Shown: positions 1 to 8,616, counted from the stretch's first letter. The stretch: 64,000 nucleotides of DNA from Wolbachia endosymbiont of Spodoptera picta (GCF_018141665.1 NZ_CP067976.1:558001-622000), one strand, 5' to 3'. A program made the numbers and translations. The notes: generated from the letters alone by a model not told the origin.

Positions 1-560
1 GGTGAAGGAGTAGTTTGAGGAAGTAAAGTTGTAGTGAACAAAGGAGTTGTTACCTTTGTTCCAGTATTTGATATAGTGGACACTGTTTGTATAGTTGCCT
101 CTGAGTTTGTTGTTGGCACATTAGTTGGCATTATAGTGATCATAGTCGATTGTGAGGTTGTAATAGTTTCAGCTACTGTTGTTGATTCTGATGCCGTACT
201 TATTTTAGTTGTTAATTCTGTTAAAGGCTTACTCATCGTAGTACTGCTTGCTGTAAAAGTTGACTCAACAGTCGCTGCTGTAGATTTTACAGTACTTGTC
301 TCAGTTTCTGAAGTTACTATCGGTGCACTAGTTGACGTTGTAGCAACTGTGGTCGCTTGTGGAGTAGTAGTTGTTTTTGCTACTGTTGTTGGCCCCACTG
401 TTACTGTACTTGTTTGAATTGTTGACTCTGTTGAAGATTTACTCATTGTGGAAGTTGGTACAATGATAGTTGATGCTTCTGTTGTTAACTTGGTAGTCTT
501 TACAGTGTCGGTTTCTGTTGTGCTAGTAATTGCAGCAGTCGTCGTTTTCTTAGAAGTCAC
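1..560 (-). repeat. Imperfect Thr/Ser-rich protein-coding repeats
   Basis: Read on the minus strand, the segment encodes units of roughly 70 residues. Each contains a TMSK-type tetrapeptide, a TTVA stretch, a TTxQxT stretch, a block with Pro and Ser-Glu, and a closing TVxST. At least two units can be recognised and the array continues past the window edge. The units differ at many positions, so the duplication is old or the region evolves fast. Confidence 0.55.
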
Positions 561-1112
561 AACCGTCTCTGTAACAGTTATAGGAGATACAGTACTGCTG
601 GAAATAATACTAGGCATCAATTGGCCGTTAATGATATTAACAAAATCACTGAGAGCTTTGATACTGCTTGTCGATATTATCGTTGCTTCAGAAGATTTTC
701 CAGAGCTCTCTCTATTAAAAGTTATAATACTCTCTCCACTTACCGCAGTGACGATAAAACCTCCTTGGCCATTGTCTTTAACATACAATTGTTCTATAGG
801 ATCTTCACATTCACAAACAGTAAAATTTGATTTTGGTACTCTCTTAGCAAGCCTTGCTAAATGCAATTCTTGCGTATTAGAAGATTGTTTTTTCGCAAGA
901 AAAGCAACTAAATCATCACCTTCAGTTCGTCTTACATACTGTAAAAAGTTTATTTTTCCTGGATTATAGATAGTAGATGGTGCTATATTTAATTGGCATT
1001 CTTTCTTAAGCAAACATTCATCTTCTTTTCTATCTTTCAGCTTCTGAGCCACGTCAATCAAGTCGAATTTAAAGATATTTGTTCTTACTTCTTGGTTTTT
1101 AGTAGTCTTTAT
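1..1112 (-). pseudogene. Thr/Ser-rich mucin-like C-terminal part, downstream of an in-frame amber codon; partial at left edge
   Basis: The minus strand stays open from 1112 to the window edge, in exactly the frame of the upstream ORF (1113-1793), from which it is separated by a single TAG at 1113-1115. The first ~190 codons encode an ordinary charged sequence with a few Cys. From about 615 down to 1 the product becomes almost entirely Thr, Ser, Val, Ala and Pro in imperfect repeats, resembling a mucin or a cell-surface stalk. No ATG lies soon after the amber codon; the first candidate starts are TTG and GTG codons about 20 residues in. I infer one gene disrupted by a nonsense mutation, or read through, rather than two genes. 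The function is unknown and the 3' end lies outside the window. Confidence 0.6.
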
Positions 1113-1793
1113 CTACGTATAAAGCATCGTATTTTCATCCAATACTAATTGCCCTGGATTATTAAACTTGAATAATTTTCTTTCTATGGTGTGTTTTGCT
1201 CCAGGTAAAGCTCTGAACTTTCCATTCGTGTCTGATTGTAAATACCAAGAAACTAAAGCTTGATCCTTTAAGTTATGAGCGATTACAATGACATTACCAG
1301 TACTAACTTTTACTGCTTTTGGTTGAAAGTAGCTATTGCCTTTATTTGCATCATTATGGTTATTAATGTTTTTTTGTAATTTTACTTTTCCTGAATGCTC
1401 AACTGAGGGTGCATTAGTTGAATGTTGAATTTTATAAGTGTTAAATATTAAACTTTTTATGTATTTTTTTCCTTCTTGGTTAATTTCTTCTGTAGGAAAG
1501 ATAACTCCAACTTTATCTACTTCAGCTGAATTTTCTATTAGTGTGGAAGATAATTGGCCCTTAAATTCATTTGCTACGTTGACACCTGTATCACACTCGT
1601 ATGTTTTTGATTGATATAGTGAGCTAATAAGTAACTTTACTCTACTGCTTCCATTGCCGTTATCTTGATAGCTGAGTCCATAAGTAACTCCATTTCCTTC
1701 AATCAACCCTACGTTTTTTGGGTTAAAACCTATCGCTTCTTTAACTTTTAGTATAGTTGTATTAACTCCAAATAATCTACTTAATATAGACAT
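1113..1793 (-). CDS. Hypothetical protein, N-terminal part of the amber-interrupted mucin-like gene
   Basis: This ORF of 226 codons starts at ATG 1793 and has no signal peptide or membrane segment. I do not recognise the family. The sequence is soluble in character, with several short beta-prone stretches, and ends in a TAG at 1113-1115 that is followed by over 1 kb of open reading in the same frame. It stands alone, divergent from nuoE. The protein may once have formed the N-terminal domain of a much longer Thr-rich protein. Confidence 0.7.
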   Translation of the reverse strand: MSILSRLFGVNTTILKVKEAIGFNPKNVGLIEGNGVTYGLSYQDNGNGSSRVKLLISSLYQSKTYECDTGVNVANEFKGQLSSTLIENSAEVDKVGVIFPTEEINQEGKKYIKSLIFNTYKIQHSTNAPSVEHSGKVKLQKNINNHNDANKGNSYFQPKAVKVSTGNVIVIAHNLKDQALVSWYLQSDTNGKFRALPGAKHTIERKLFKFNNPGQLVLDENTMLYT

Positions 1794-1954
1794 AATTTTA
1801 TTTAAAATTTTAATAAAATATCATTATGATTACTCCTATGTGTTAATGTCAACGAAAATTTTAACTAAAGTTAAGAAATTAATACCTTTATAATCTGCAA
1901 AGCGAAATATGGAAAATGAGTAGCAGTAAAGAATTCACAAATTGAATGCACCCA

Positions 1955-1978
1955 CTCTACAAATATAATATTGTAGAG
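1955..1978. other. Perfect 8-bp-stem hairpin in divergent intergenic region
   Basis: CTCTACAA (1955-1962) and TTGTAGAG (1971-1978) form a perfect inverted repeat around an 8-nt AT loop, followed on the plus strand by an A-rich run. It lies between two divergently transcribed genes, so it is not an obvious terminator for either. Confidence 0.4.
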
Positions 1979-1989
1979 CTCAAAAAACC

Positions 1990-2022
1990 AACAATTGCAA
2001 TTGTTAACTCTTCAAGTATAAT
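1990..2022 (+). promoter_or_regulatory. Candidate sigma70 promoter of nuoE-tgt overlapped by a 16-bp palindrome
   Basis: A -35-like TTGCAA at 1995-2000 is followed by a 16-bp spacer and a perfect TATAAT at 2017-2022, about 30 bp before the nuoE ATG. A perfect 16-bp palindrome, AACAATTGCAATTGTT at 1990-2005, covers the -35 box and could be an operator. This is inferred from sequence only. Confidence 0.45.
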
Positions 2023-2050
2023 TTGTTGAGATTTACACGAACCTTATTAG

Positions 2051-2551
2051 ATGAAAGAGAAAGAAGAACAGTTTAGTTTTACATCAGACAACCTCAGAAA
2101 AGCGAAAAAGTCTATAGAGATGTATCCTAAAGGTAGAGAAGGTAGTGCCGTCATGCCTTTACTATACCTGGTTCAAGAACAATGCGGATGGGTTCCTGAA
2201 TCTGCCATGCGCTGCGTTGCTGACATGCTTCATATTCCACATATTCGTGTATATGAAGTGGCAAATTTTTACACCATGTATAATTTAAAACCAGTAGGTA
2301 AATATCTCATACAAATTTGTAGAACAACTCCTTGCTGGTTGTGCAATAGTGAAGAAGTGTTAAATACCTTTAAAAAGAAACTAGGAATCAATATCGGTGA
2401 AACTACTAAAGATAATCTATTTACTTTAAAGGAAGTTGAATGTCTTGGTGCATGCGTTAATGCCCCTGTGGTGCAGATCAATAATGACTTTTATGAAAAC
2501 CTCACTCCTGAAAAAGTGGAAAATATCATAGCAGAGCTTTCAAGCAAATAG
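2051..2551 (+). CDS. nuoE: NADH-quinone oxidoreductase subunit E (24 kDa, 2Fe-2S)
   Basis: NuoE belongs to the NADH-oxidising arm of respiratory complex I and binds the N1a 2Fe-2S cluster. The 166-residue protein has the usual length. The helical N-terminal part precedes a thioredoxin-like domain carrying the four cluster ligands C90, C95, C131 and C135 (CRTTPC and CLGAC motifs). An extra Cys at 98 is not a family ligand. tgt starts at the base directly after the TAG stop, so the two genes are cotranscribed and probably coupled. nuoD lies about 52 kb away in this window, which fits the scattered nuo genes of Rickettsiales. Confidence 0.95.
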   Translation: MKEKEEQFSFTSDNLRKAKKSIEMYPKGREGSAVMPLLYLVQEQCGWVPESAMRCVADMLHIPHIRVYEVANFYTMYNLKPVGKYLIQICRTTPCWLCNSEEVLNTFKKKLGINIGETTKDNLFTLKEVECLGACVNAPVVQINNDFYENLTPEKVENIIAELSSK

Positions 2552-3763
2552 ATGGAAAAGTTTTCGTTTAGGATAACCAAGCAATCAGGTTCTGCAAGAG
2601 TTGGTACAATTAAAACTCCAAATGGAAACATAGAAACACCAGCATTTATATTTTGTGCAACCAAAGCTGCCATTAAAGCTGCAGATATCGAAAGAATCAG
2701 AGAAGCAGGTACTCAGATAATACTTTCCAACACTTATCACCTAATGCTTCAACCTGGAGAGGATACTGTGGCAAAACTTGGTGGCTTGCACAAGATGATG
2801 GGATGGAGTGGACCAATGCTCACTGATTCTGGTGGATACCAGATATTTAGTTTAGGGCACGGGTCAGTTTCGGAAGAAATAAAGGGAATAAGACAGAAGC
2901 AAAAAACTCTGATCAAAATTAACGAAGATGGGGCAATTTTTCGTTCTTACATAAATGGTAAAACTTATTGTCTAACTCCTGAAAAGTCTATACAAATTCA
3001 ACAAAAATTAGGTGCAGATTTAATCCTAGTTTTAGATGAATGTACTCCATTCCATGTCAGTAAAGAATACACAAGAAAATCAATGCTCATGAGCCATAGA
3101 TGGGCTGAACGTTCTTTAAATGAGTTTGAAAAAAATAATGATGGCAAACAGGCGCTGTATGGAATTAGCCAAGGCGGAGTGTATCAAGATTTACGTGGGG
3201 AAAGTTGTGACTTTATCAACAATTTGCCATTTTTTGGTCAAGCAATAGGTGGATCGCTTGGTCAGAGTAAAGAGCAGATGTATGACGTAGTTTCCTTTAC
3301 TATGGAACGTTTAAAAAAAGAGAGGCCTACTCATTTGCTTGGTATTGGTGGAATTGTGGACATTTTTCGTGGAGTAGAGCTTGGTGTTGACACATTTGAT
3401 TGTGTGCATCCAACTCGCCTCGCAAGACATGGTGGCGCACTTGTTAAAGTAAAAAACAGAGATTCTATTTCTTCAAAGTGTAAAGAGCATATTAATTTGC
3501 GAAATCAACGATTCGAACTAGATGATAACCCAATTGAAAATGACTGTTTGTGCTTTACTTGCAGAAAACATTCAAGAGCCTATATACACCATTTACTAAA
3601 AGCGAAGGAATTGCTGGCTTACACACTCGTTACCATTCACAATGTTTTCTTCATGAATAAGTTGATGGAATCAATAAGACAAGCAATATTGAATGATAGG
3701 CTAGATCAGGAAAAAAACAATTGGATTAGTGAAATACCGCTGCATTGTGAATTATATACCTAG
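2552..3763 (+). CDS. tgt: tRNA-guanine(34) transglycosylase
   Basis: Tgt exchanges G34 of GUN-anticodon tRNAs for the queuosine precursor base. The 403-residue protein shows the active-site motif TDSGGYQIFS (D92), the nucleophile region FDCVHPTRLARHG, and the zinc site CLCFTCRKHSRAYIHH (Cys-x-Cys-x2-Cys with a downstream His). The length is slightly above the bacterial norm. The ATG abuts the nuoE stop, so translation is likely coupled. Queuosine biosynthesis is often incomplete in Wolbachia relatives, so the base may be salvaged; that is inference. Confidence 0.96.
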   Translation: MEKFSFRITKQSGSARVGTIKTPNGNIETPAFIFCATKAAIKAADIERIREAGTQIILSNTYHLMLQPGEDTVAKLGGLHKMMGWSGPMLTDSGGYQIFSLGHGSVSEEIKGIRQKQKTLIKINEDGAIFRSYINGKTYCLTPEKSIQIQQKLGADLILVLDECTPFHVSKEYTRKSMLMSHRWAERSLNEFEKNNDGKQALYGISQGGVYQDLRGESCDFINNLPFFGQAIGGSLGQSKEQMYDVVSFTMERLKKERPTHLLGIGGIVDIFRGVELGVDTFDCVHPTRLARHGGALVKVKNRDSISSKCKEHINLRNQRFELDDNPIENDCLCFTCRKHSRAYIHHLLKAKELLAYTLVTIHNVFFMNKLMESIRQAILNDRLDQEKNNWISEIPLHCELYT

Positions 3764-3811
3764 TTCATATTTTGTACATGTGCGTTGCATTTTTTAATCT
3801 TCTTTAAAAAC

Positions 3812-3841
3812 TTGACAGTACCGTATATATACGGGTATACT
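3812..3841 (+). promoter_or_regulatory. Strong sigma70 promoter with 14-bp palindrome in the spacer
   Basis: A consensus TTGACA (3812-3817) and TATACT (3836-3841) are separated by 18 bp. The spacer contains the perfect palindrome CCGTATATATACGG at 3821-3834, placed where a repressor could block polymerase. The first gene downstream is the 69-codon ORF at 3867. Confidence 0.6.
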
Positions 3842-3866
3842 AGAAATATAATTTTGTGAGGCATTT

Positions 3867-4076
3867 ATGGTTAAAAATAAAGAAAAACATCAAATAGCGT
3901 TTTGCGTTTCAGCCTTTACACTCTTAGTAGAAAGCTATTTATTTTTACAAAACAGCGAAAAAACTTTCAATAAAATGATTAGTGGTATACGCGATGAACC
4001 AGAAAGCAAACTTTTTATAGAAAGGATTTTGCAACCATTCATTGAACTTTTTAGTGAGCATAAGCAACATAACTAA
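3867..4076 (+). CDS. Small hypothetical protein, 69 aa
   Basis: The ORF begins 26 bp after a near-consensus promoter, with GTGAGG before the ATG. The product is largely helical, with one moderately hydrophobic N-terminal stretch (about residues 10-27) and a charged C-terminus. There is no family match I can name. Its stop overlaps the stop codon of the convergent M16 peptidase gene by 2 bp. The palindrome in its promoter suggests it is regulated, possibly by its own product, but no helix-turn-helix is evident. Confidence 0.65.
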   Translation: MVKNKEKHQIAFCVSAFTLLVESYLFLQNSEKTFNKMISGIRDEPESKLFIERILQPFIELFSEHKQHN

Positions 4077-5347
4077 AGTACACTGAGCATAGAAACCACT
4101 TTATCGTAACTTGGCAATGAATTAATTTCTCCAATCGCAGCTAAAGTAATTCTTTCATGCTGAGATAGCAATTCTTCTGCTGCTTTTTTTATATCGTAAA
4201 TAGTAACAGCACTAATTTTTTCTATTAATTCGTTTTTACTGATGTATTTATTATAGTTACCGTAGTAGTGTCCTAACGTTTCAGCACGCGAGCTAACACT
4301 TTCGCGTGACATTAAAATTTGAGATTTTACTCGTTCTTTTACTCTATTTACTTCTTCTTCCTTTAAATCATCTGTAGACAATTTCTTCAACTCTGTCGTT
4401 ATGGCTTTCAAAAGCTTATCTAGATTATTGCTATCTGTACCAGCAAAAATCGAAAGCATTCCTGTATCAGCATAGCTAGAGTTGAATGAGTAAATGGAAT
4501 AAGCAAGCCCCTGCTTTTCTCTTACTTCCTGAAACAGGCGTGATGACATGCCACTTCCCAGTATGGCATCAAGAACTTTGAATGTGTGATATCTATTATC
4601 ATCACGAGAAACACTAGGTAGACCAATTAATAAATGTACTTGATCTAATTTACGATGTTCTAAATACTCACCACCGGTATAACTTGCATTCTCGCTTTTT
4701 TTCAGCTCTTTTGAATGAATCTTTGAGAGAAAGTCTTTGATTAATTGAACAACTTCCTCATGTTCAACATTTCCTGCAACAGCAAATATAATGTTCTCGC
4801 TAAAGTAATGCTCATTTATGTAGTTATCTAGATTAGCTCGAGTAAAAGATTTGACAGTATCTTGCGTACCCAAGATTGACCTACCAAATGGTTGATCTTT
4901 ATAAGCTGCTTCAAAATACTTATCAAAAATGATATCGCTCGGTGAATCATTAGTTTGAAAAATCTCTTGTATTACAACACCCTTTTCGCGTTCCAATTCA
5001 TCCTCTGGAAATGTAGAATTCATTAATATATCTATTAATATATCAATGCCAGTTTTTATATCTTTTCTAAGAACCTTTGCGTAATAACTGGTGCTTTCTC
5101 TACCGGTGCAGGCATTGAAAACTCCACCTATATCATCAAAAGCTTTCGCAATTTCAAATGCAGTTCTTGTCTTTGTTCCTTTGAAAGCCATGTGCTCTAG
5201 GAAATGAGATATTCCATTTTGACTTGCACTTTCAGCTCTACTGCCAACACCAACTCGTATATTTAAAGCTACGGAATCAACTTCATGCACTCGCTCAGTT
5301 ATTATGCGCAGACCATTATCTAGTTTTGTTACTTGTGGTATATTCAT
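4073..5347 (-). CDS. M16 family zinc peptidase (mitochondrial processing peptidase-like)
   Basis: The 424-residue protein has the inverted zinc motif HFLEH (H48, E51, H52) and the downstream conserved acidic region around EREKGVVIQEI, as in catalytic MPP-beta/PqqL-type members. The C-terminal half is the usual inactive M16 domain (GSGMSSRLFQEVREKQGLAYS region). It has no clear signal peptide. It follows sodB by a single base, so the two form one transcription unit. The family degrades or trims peptides; the substrate here is not known. Confidence 0.9.
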   Translation of the reverse strand: MNIPQVTKLDNGLRIITERVHEVDSVALNIRVGVGSRAESASQNGISHFLEHMAFKGTKTRTAFEIAKAFDDIGGVFNACTGRESTSYYAKVLRKDIKTGIDILIDILMNSTFPEDELEREKGVVIQEIFQTNDSPSDIIFDKYFEAAYKDQPFGRSILGTQDTVKSFTRANLDNYINEHYFSENIIFAVAGNVEHEEVVQLIKDFLSKIHSKELKKSENASYTGGEYLEHRKLDQVHLLIGLPSVSRDDNRYHTFKVLDAILGSGMSSRLFQEVREKQGLAYSIYSFNSSYADTGMLSIFAGTDSNNLDKLLKAITTELKKLSTDDLKEEEVNRVKERVKSQILMSRESVSSRAETLGHYYGNYNKYISKNELIEKISAVTIYDIKKAAEELLSQHERITLAAIGEINSLPSYDKVVSMLSVL

Positions 5348-5348
5348 C

Positions 5349-5957
5349 TTATATATTCTTCTTTAAATTCTCTTCTACAAAATCCCAATTGATCAAATGA
5401 TCAAGAAAAACTTTTATGTAGTCAATTCTGCGATTTTGGCAATCCAAATAGTATGCATGCTCCCATACATCCATAGTAAGTAGTGGCACCTGGCCATAAA
5501 TTAGCGGTAGATCCGCATTTGGAGTTTTAGTGATTTTGAGTTTTCCTTTTTCAAGCACTAACCACACCCATCCACTACCAAATTGGCTTACTCCATAATG
5601 TGAAAATTCTTCACAAAATTTGTCAAAGCCACCAATATCATCTTGAATTTTTTTTGCTAGAAGAACATCATCTTGAGGCTTACCACCACCATTCTTTTTC
5701 ATTGAATTCCAATAAAAAGTGTGATTCCAAACTTGTGCTGCATTGTTAAAAATAGGAACTGTATTATTATTTCCATGAACTTTCGTTACTAATTCCTCAA
5801 TTTCCATATGTTGATAATCTGTGTTTTCAACCAGTTCGTTGAGTTTATTTAAATATCCCTTATGGTGCTTATCATAATGAAAATCTAATGTCTTTACAGA
5901 TATATAAGGCTCTAAAGCTGTTTTATCATACGGCAACTCAGGTAAAGTAAAACTCAT
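5349..5957 (-). CDS. sodB: Superoxide dismutase, Fe/Mn type
   Basis: This enzyme dismutes superoxide in the cytoplasm. I place the start at ATG 5957 because a GAGG Shine-Dalgarno sits just upstream and the product then begins MSFTLPELPY as in the family, giving 202 residues; the frame is open further upstream. All four metal ligands are visible: H27, H79, D163 and H167 (DVWEHAYY). The AAQVWNHTFYW motif and GGG loop favour iron. The M16 peptidase gene follows one base after the stop. It probably detoxifies oxygen radicals made by the host cell. Confidence 0.95.
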   Translation of the reverse strand: MSFTLPELPYDKTALEPYISVKTLDFHYDKHHKGYLNKLNELVENTDYQHMEIEELVTKVHGNNNTVPIFNNAAQVWNHTFYWNSMKKNGGGKPQDDVLLAKKIQDDIGGFDKFCEEFSHYGVSQFGSGWVWLVLEKGKLKITKTPNADLPLIYGQVPLLTMDVWEHAYYLDCQNRRIDYIKVFLDHLINWDFVEENLKKNI

Positions 5958-6092
5958 GCTGACCTCTTTATTTTCGATGGTATAGTAATATGTGCTTTTG
6001 CGCAACAGATAATTTAGTTAGGTAGTGATTGCATTTATTCTAAAACAAGCGATATTAGTAAGATAATTATGTTTTTATTTTATAGGGGTAAT

Positions 6093-6626
6093 ATGTCAAG
6101 TTCATATAGTAATTTTAAGAAATATGTTAAATTCGGAGATGTTCCTACCAAAAGCGTTCGAGGTAACGAAGTTCCACAAAATAATTTCTATAAATCCGTT
6201 CATTATATTAATAGTGTTATTGGGCCAGTGAAGAATGTAGCTCTTGGTAGTTACAAAAAAAATCCTCCTATGATTTGGATTATTACTTTTGCGTTAGCTA
6301 GTGTAATTCTGCAACCTTTATATCTAGCATTGGCGTATTTGTCATACTGGACGGCAAAAGGGTTAGCGAAAGTAACAGATAGTTATGATCTTAAGTGCAA
6401 TACAAGATCATTGATAGATTATTCATCTATGTTATCAAATAAGGCACGGAATCACAGTGATACATTAGCTACATTTGTTAACGCAGTTTTGAGTTATGCT
6501 GTTAGTACTGTCATTTGGGCTGCTGCGCTTGTTATTACACCACTAGTTTGGACTATTGATAAAGTAGCAAGTAAGTTTAGTGATGCAAAAAGTGAAGGTG
6601 TTGGTAGTCCTTCTTTTTCAAAATAG
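6093..6626 (+). CDS. Hypothetical membrane protein
   Basis: I chose ATG 6093 because GGGGT lies 7 bp upstream; an ATG at 6069 in the same frame lacks such a site. The ~177-residue product has a hydrophilic N-terminus, a membrane segment near residues 62-88, a second hydrophobic segment near 135-158, and a Ser-rich end. The family is not recognised. It stands alone between sodB and a decayed recombinase. Confidence 0.65.
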   Translation: MSSSYSNFKKYVKFGDVPTKSVRGNEVPQNNFYKSVHYINSVIGPVKNVALGSYKKNPPMIWIITFALASVILQPLYLALAYLSYWTAKGLAKVTDSYDLKCNTRSLIDYSSMLSNKARNHSDTLATFVNAVLSYAVSTVIWAAALVITPLVWTIDKVASKFSDAKSEGVGSPSFSK

Positions 6627-6653
6627 ATAGCCTACCAAGTACATGTGAAACCA

Positions 6654-6739
6654 TTGTATCTGTGTGGCAAAATAAAGTAGAAGAGATAAAGACACCTATA
6701 GAAGCAAGAGGATGTCATGCCAGTGCGTGACACTGGCAT
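6654..6739. repeat. Truncated copy of a MITE-like end plus palindromic repeat
   Basis: From about 6654 the text TATCTGTGTGGCAAAATAA and what follows matches the left arm of the element at 31365-31705, with about 10 bp deleted. It runs into a hairpin, ATGCCAGTG (6717-6725) and CACTGGCAT (6731-6739) with a 5-nt loop, identical in stem to one inside the 31.5 kb element. It lies directly against the end of the recombinase remnant. Confidence 0.6.
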
Positions 6740-6742
6740 CCC

Positions 6743-7266
6743 GATAGAATGTTGAACATTTTTTTGCCTTTCGAGAGCGAGTTCTTTCAACCGAAACACT
6801 ACATGCACGTTATCATCATCAATTTCAATGCGTTGAACTAATTTTCTTATTATCTCAAGTTTAGTTTCCCAATCTGCCTGATTAAGCTCTCTCAGAGGAA
6901 AAACTTTCTACACTGTTTGTGATAAAATCTAATTCTCTCTGTAGCCTCTTTTCATCGATAGCTTCTTCCCTTTGATCTCTGATTCCTTTAACTCCTTTTC
7001 CATGCTCTCAACTTCTAAGTCATACTTTTCCTTCGTTATATGACCCCTTGCATATACATAAGCTAATCTTTCTATACCTTGTTCTATTTTATCTGCGCTT
7101 TTTTCAATCTCATCCTTTGCCTGCTTATTTTCATATTTTAAAAGTCTAACCTTTGTCATTGCCTCTGGTTCTTTGAGTACCATCTTCATTTCTTTCCATA
7201 CTGCTTCTTCTAGTATATCAACTCGTATTGATTTGCTGTTACACACCCTATTCCCACCAAAACGAA
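6743..7266 (-). pseudogene. C-terminal remnant of a large serine recombinase (resolvase family)
   Basis: Reading leftwards, the conceptual product runs RFGGNRVCNSKSIRVD, then the coiled-coil region typical of large serine recombinases (ending about 6929). It shifts frame into LQRELDFITNSVESF, then shifts again into NQADWETKLEIIRKLVQRIE before ending against a palindromic repeat near 6743. The N-terminal catalytic domain is absent. At least two frameshifts and a truncation make it a pseudogene. Such recombinases integrate WO prophages and related elements in Wolbachia, so this marks an old mobile-element insertion. Confidence 0.8.
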
Positions 7267-7333
7267 TTGATTTTTTCTTTCAGTCCTCGGAAAAATCTTA
7301 CTTAGCTTAGCTATAGATGTTTACAAAAGAAAT

Positions 7334-7882
7334 TCAAGTGAGTGAAGAAAGAAAAATTATTTTTGCAATACCGTAGGTACGCTCCACAACTATATTGAAG
7401 TTTTTATTGCACTCAAAACCTTCATTTTTCCTCATTTCTAGAATTATTAACGCATTATCATTTAACCAGCCTGAGTGAGCTAACTCGTCTAAAGTTGAGT
7501 TAACCAGATTGATATTATAAGGTGGGTCCATAAAAACTATATCGCACTTTGAAATAGGTCTTGGTAATCCGTTAGCATTGCAACAAATTAACGTGATATC
7601 GTTCGTAATTCCAAGATCTTCTGCTGTTTTTTTAGGCAGTTGCAAATTGTAATAATCTGAATCTACCATGAATGCATGTTTAGCACCTCGAGAAAGTGCT
7701 TCAAATGAAAAAGAGCCACTTCCGCAGAACAAATCAAGTACATTTAGGTTATAAATAGGTTTTCTTGAAGAAAGTATACTAAATATTGCTTCTCGGACAC
7801 TACTCATAGTGGGCCGTGCAGATAAATTCTTGCCTGTAGTTATTTTTCTTCCACGATATTTACCCGCAATAACACGTAACAT
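7334..7882 (-). CDS. rsmD: 16S rRNA (guanine(966)-N(2))-methyltransferase RsmD
   Basis: RsmD methylates G966 of 16S rRNA in the small subunit. The protein starts MLRVIAGKYRGRK at ATG 7882; three more upstream codons are open. It carries the SAM-binding motif VLDLFCGSGSFSFEALSRGA and the catalytic motif DIVFMDPPYN expected for N2-guanine methylation. At ~182 residues the length is normal. It stands alone, with the recombinase remnant downstream and the virB operon upstream. Confidence 0.92.
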   Translation of the reverse strand: MLRVIAGKYRGRKITTGKNLSARPTMSSVREAIFSILSSRKPIYNLNVLDLFCGSGSFSFEALSRGAKHAFMVDSDYYNLQLPKKTAEDLGITNDITLICCNANGLPRPISKCDIVFMDPPYNINLVNSTLDELAHSGWLNDNALIILEMRKNEGFECNKNFNIVVERTYGIAKIIFLSSLT

Positions 7883-7986
7883 ATAAAACAAGTTCGAAGT
7901 TAACTAATTATTTATAATACACATTTAATGTCAACATAGCTTCAGCAGTCTAATAGAAAGAAGGTTGCTTGTGGAGGAACGCAAGA

Positions 7987-8616
7987 TCAATCGCTTTTCT
8001 TTGATTTATTTTCTATACTGATTGCACGACCAATCTCGTCTTGTAAATCATCATGGTTGTTTTTTTCATCATGACCCATCCCTTCAATTCTAATTTCTAA
8101 CTCTAACTTAATTAAAGTATTGATTTTCTCTATACTATCGAGGAAATTGTGACACTCTTCATCACTATATTCCTCACCAGATGCTTTTTTTTCTATAAAT
8201 AGACTTTTGAACCCTATTAGATCAGAACTCTGATCGGCATTCAACACAATATTTCTCTCTATAAAACTAAGATCTGATAGTAACAAACTAACCTCTAATA
8301 GATCTTCACTTTCAATGTTTGCAAGATTATCAAGATCGTCTAAAATAGAGAACATCTTAAGCTCCTTCTGTGCAATTTCTTTGTCTTCTTTGTCAAATTC
8401 TGACGATAGCCCTTTATCATCTATAAGTCTCTCATTCAGAGCTTTATTTAGCTTTGAAAGACTAACATCACCTTGCTTAGTGCTATCTAGTAACAAATCT
8501 ACCCTCGCTCTGCGCGCATTTAAAACATCATTGTAATCGTTTAACTTGATATTACCATCTTCGTCTTGCTGAAGACCATAATAATTTAGCCCTTTGAAAT
8601 TACGATTCTTCATCAT
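7987..8616 (-). CDS. Hypothetical acidic protein, last gene of the virB3-virB6 operon
   Basis: The 209-residue product is strongly acidic and helical, without signal peptide or membrane segment; it resembles a cytoplasmic coiled-coil protein. Its ATG lies inside the end of virB6-4 (17-bp overlap), so it belongs to the virB operon and its translation is probably coupled. I do not recognise the family. Its position suggests a chaperone, regulator or substrate of the secretion system; that is inference. Confidence 0.75.
   Translation of the reverse strand: MMKNRNFKGLNYYGLQQDEDGNIKLNDYNDVLNARRARVDLLLDSTKQGDVSLSKLNKALNERLIDDKGLSSEFDKEDKEIAQKELKMFSILDDLDNLANIESEDLLEVSLLLSDLSFIERNIVLNADQSSDLIGFKSLFIEKKASGEEYSDEECHNFLDSIEKINTLIKLELEIRIEGMGHDEKNNHDDLQDEIGRAISIENKSKKSD

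Noticed and set aside
34..969. Plus-strand Val-rich ORFs at 34-417 and 448-969
   Set aside because: They are antisense to the Thr/Ser-rich minus-strand frame; ACN/GTN reversal explains the valine richness.
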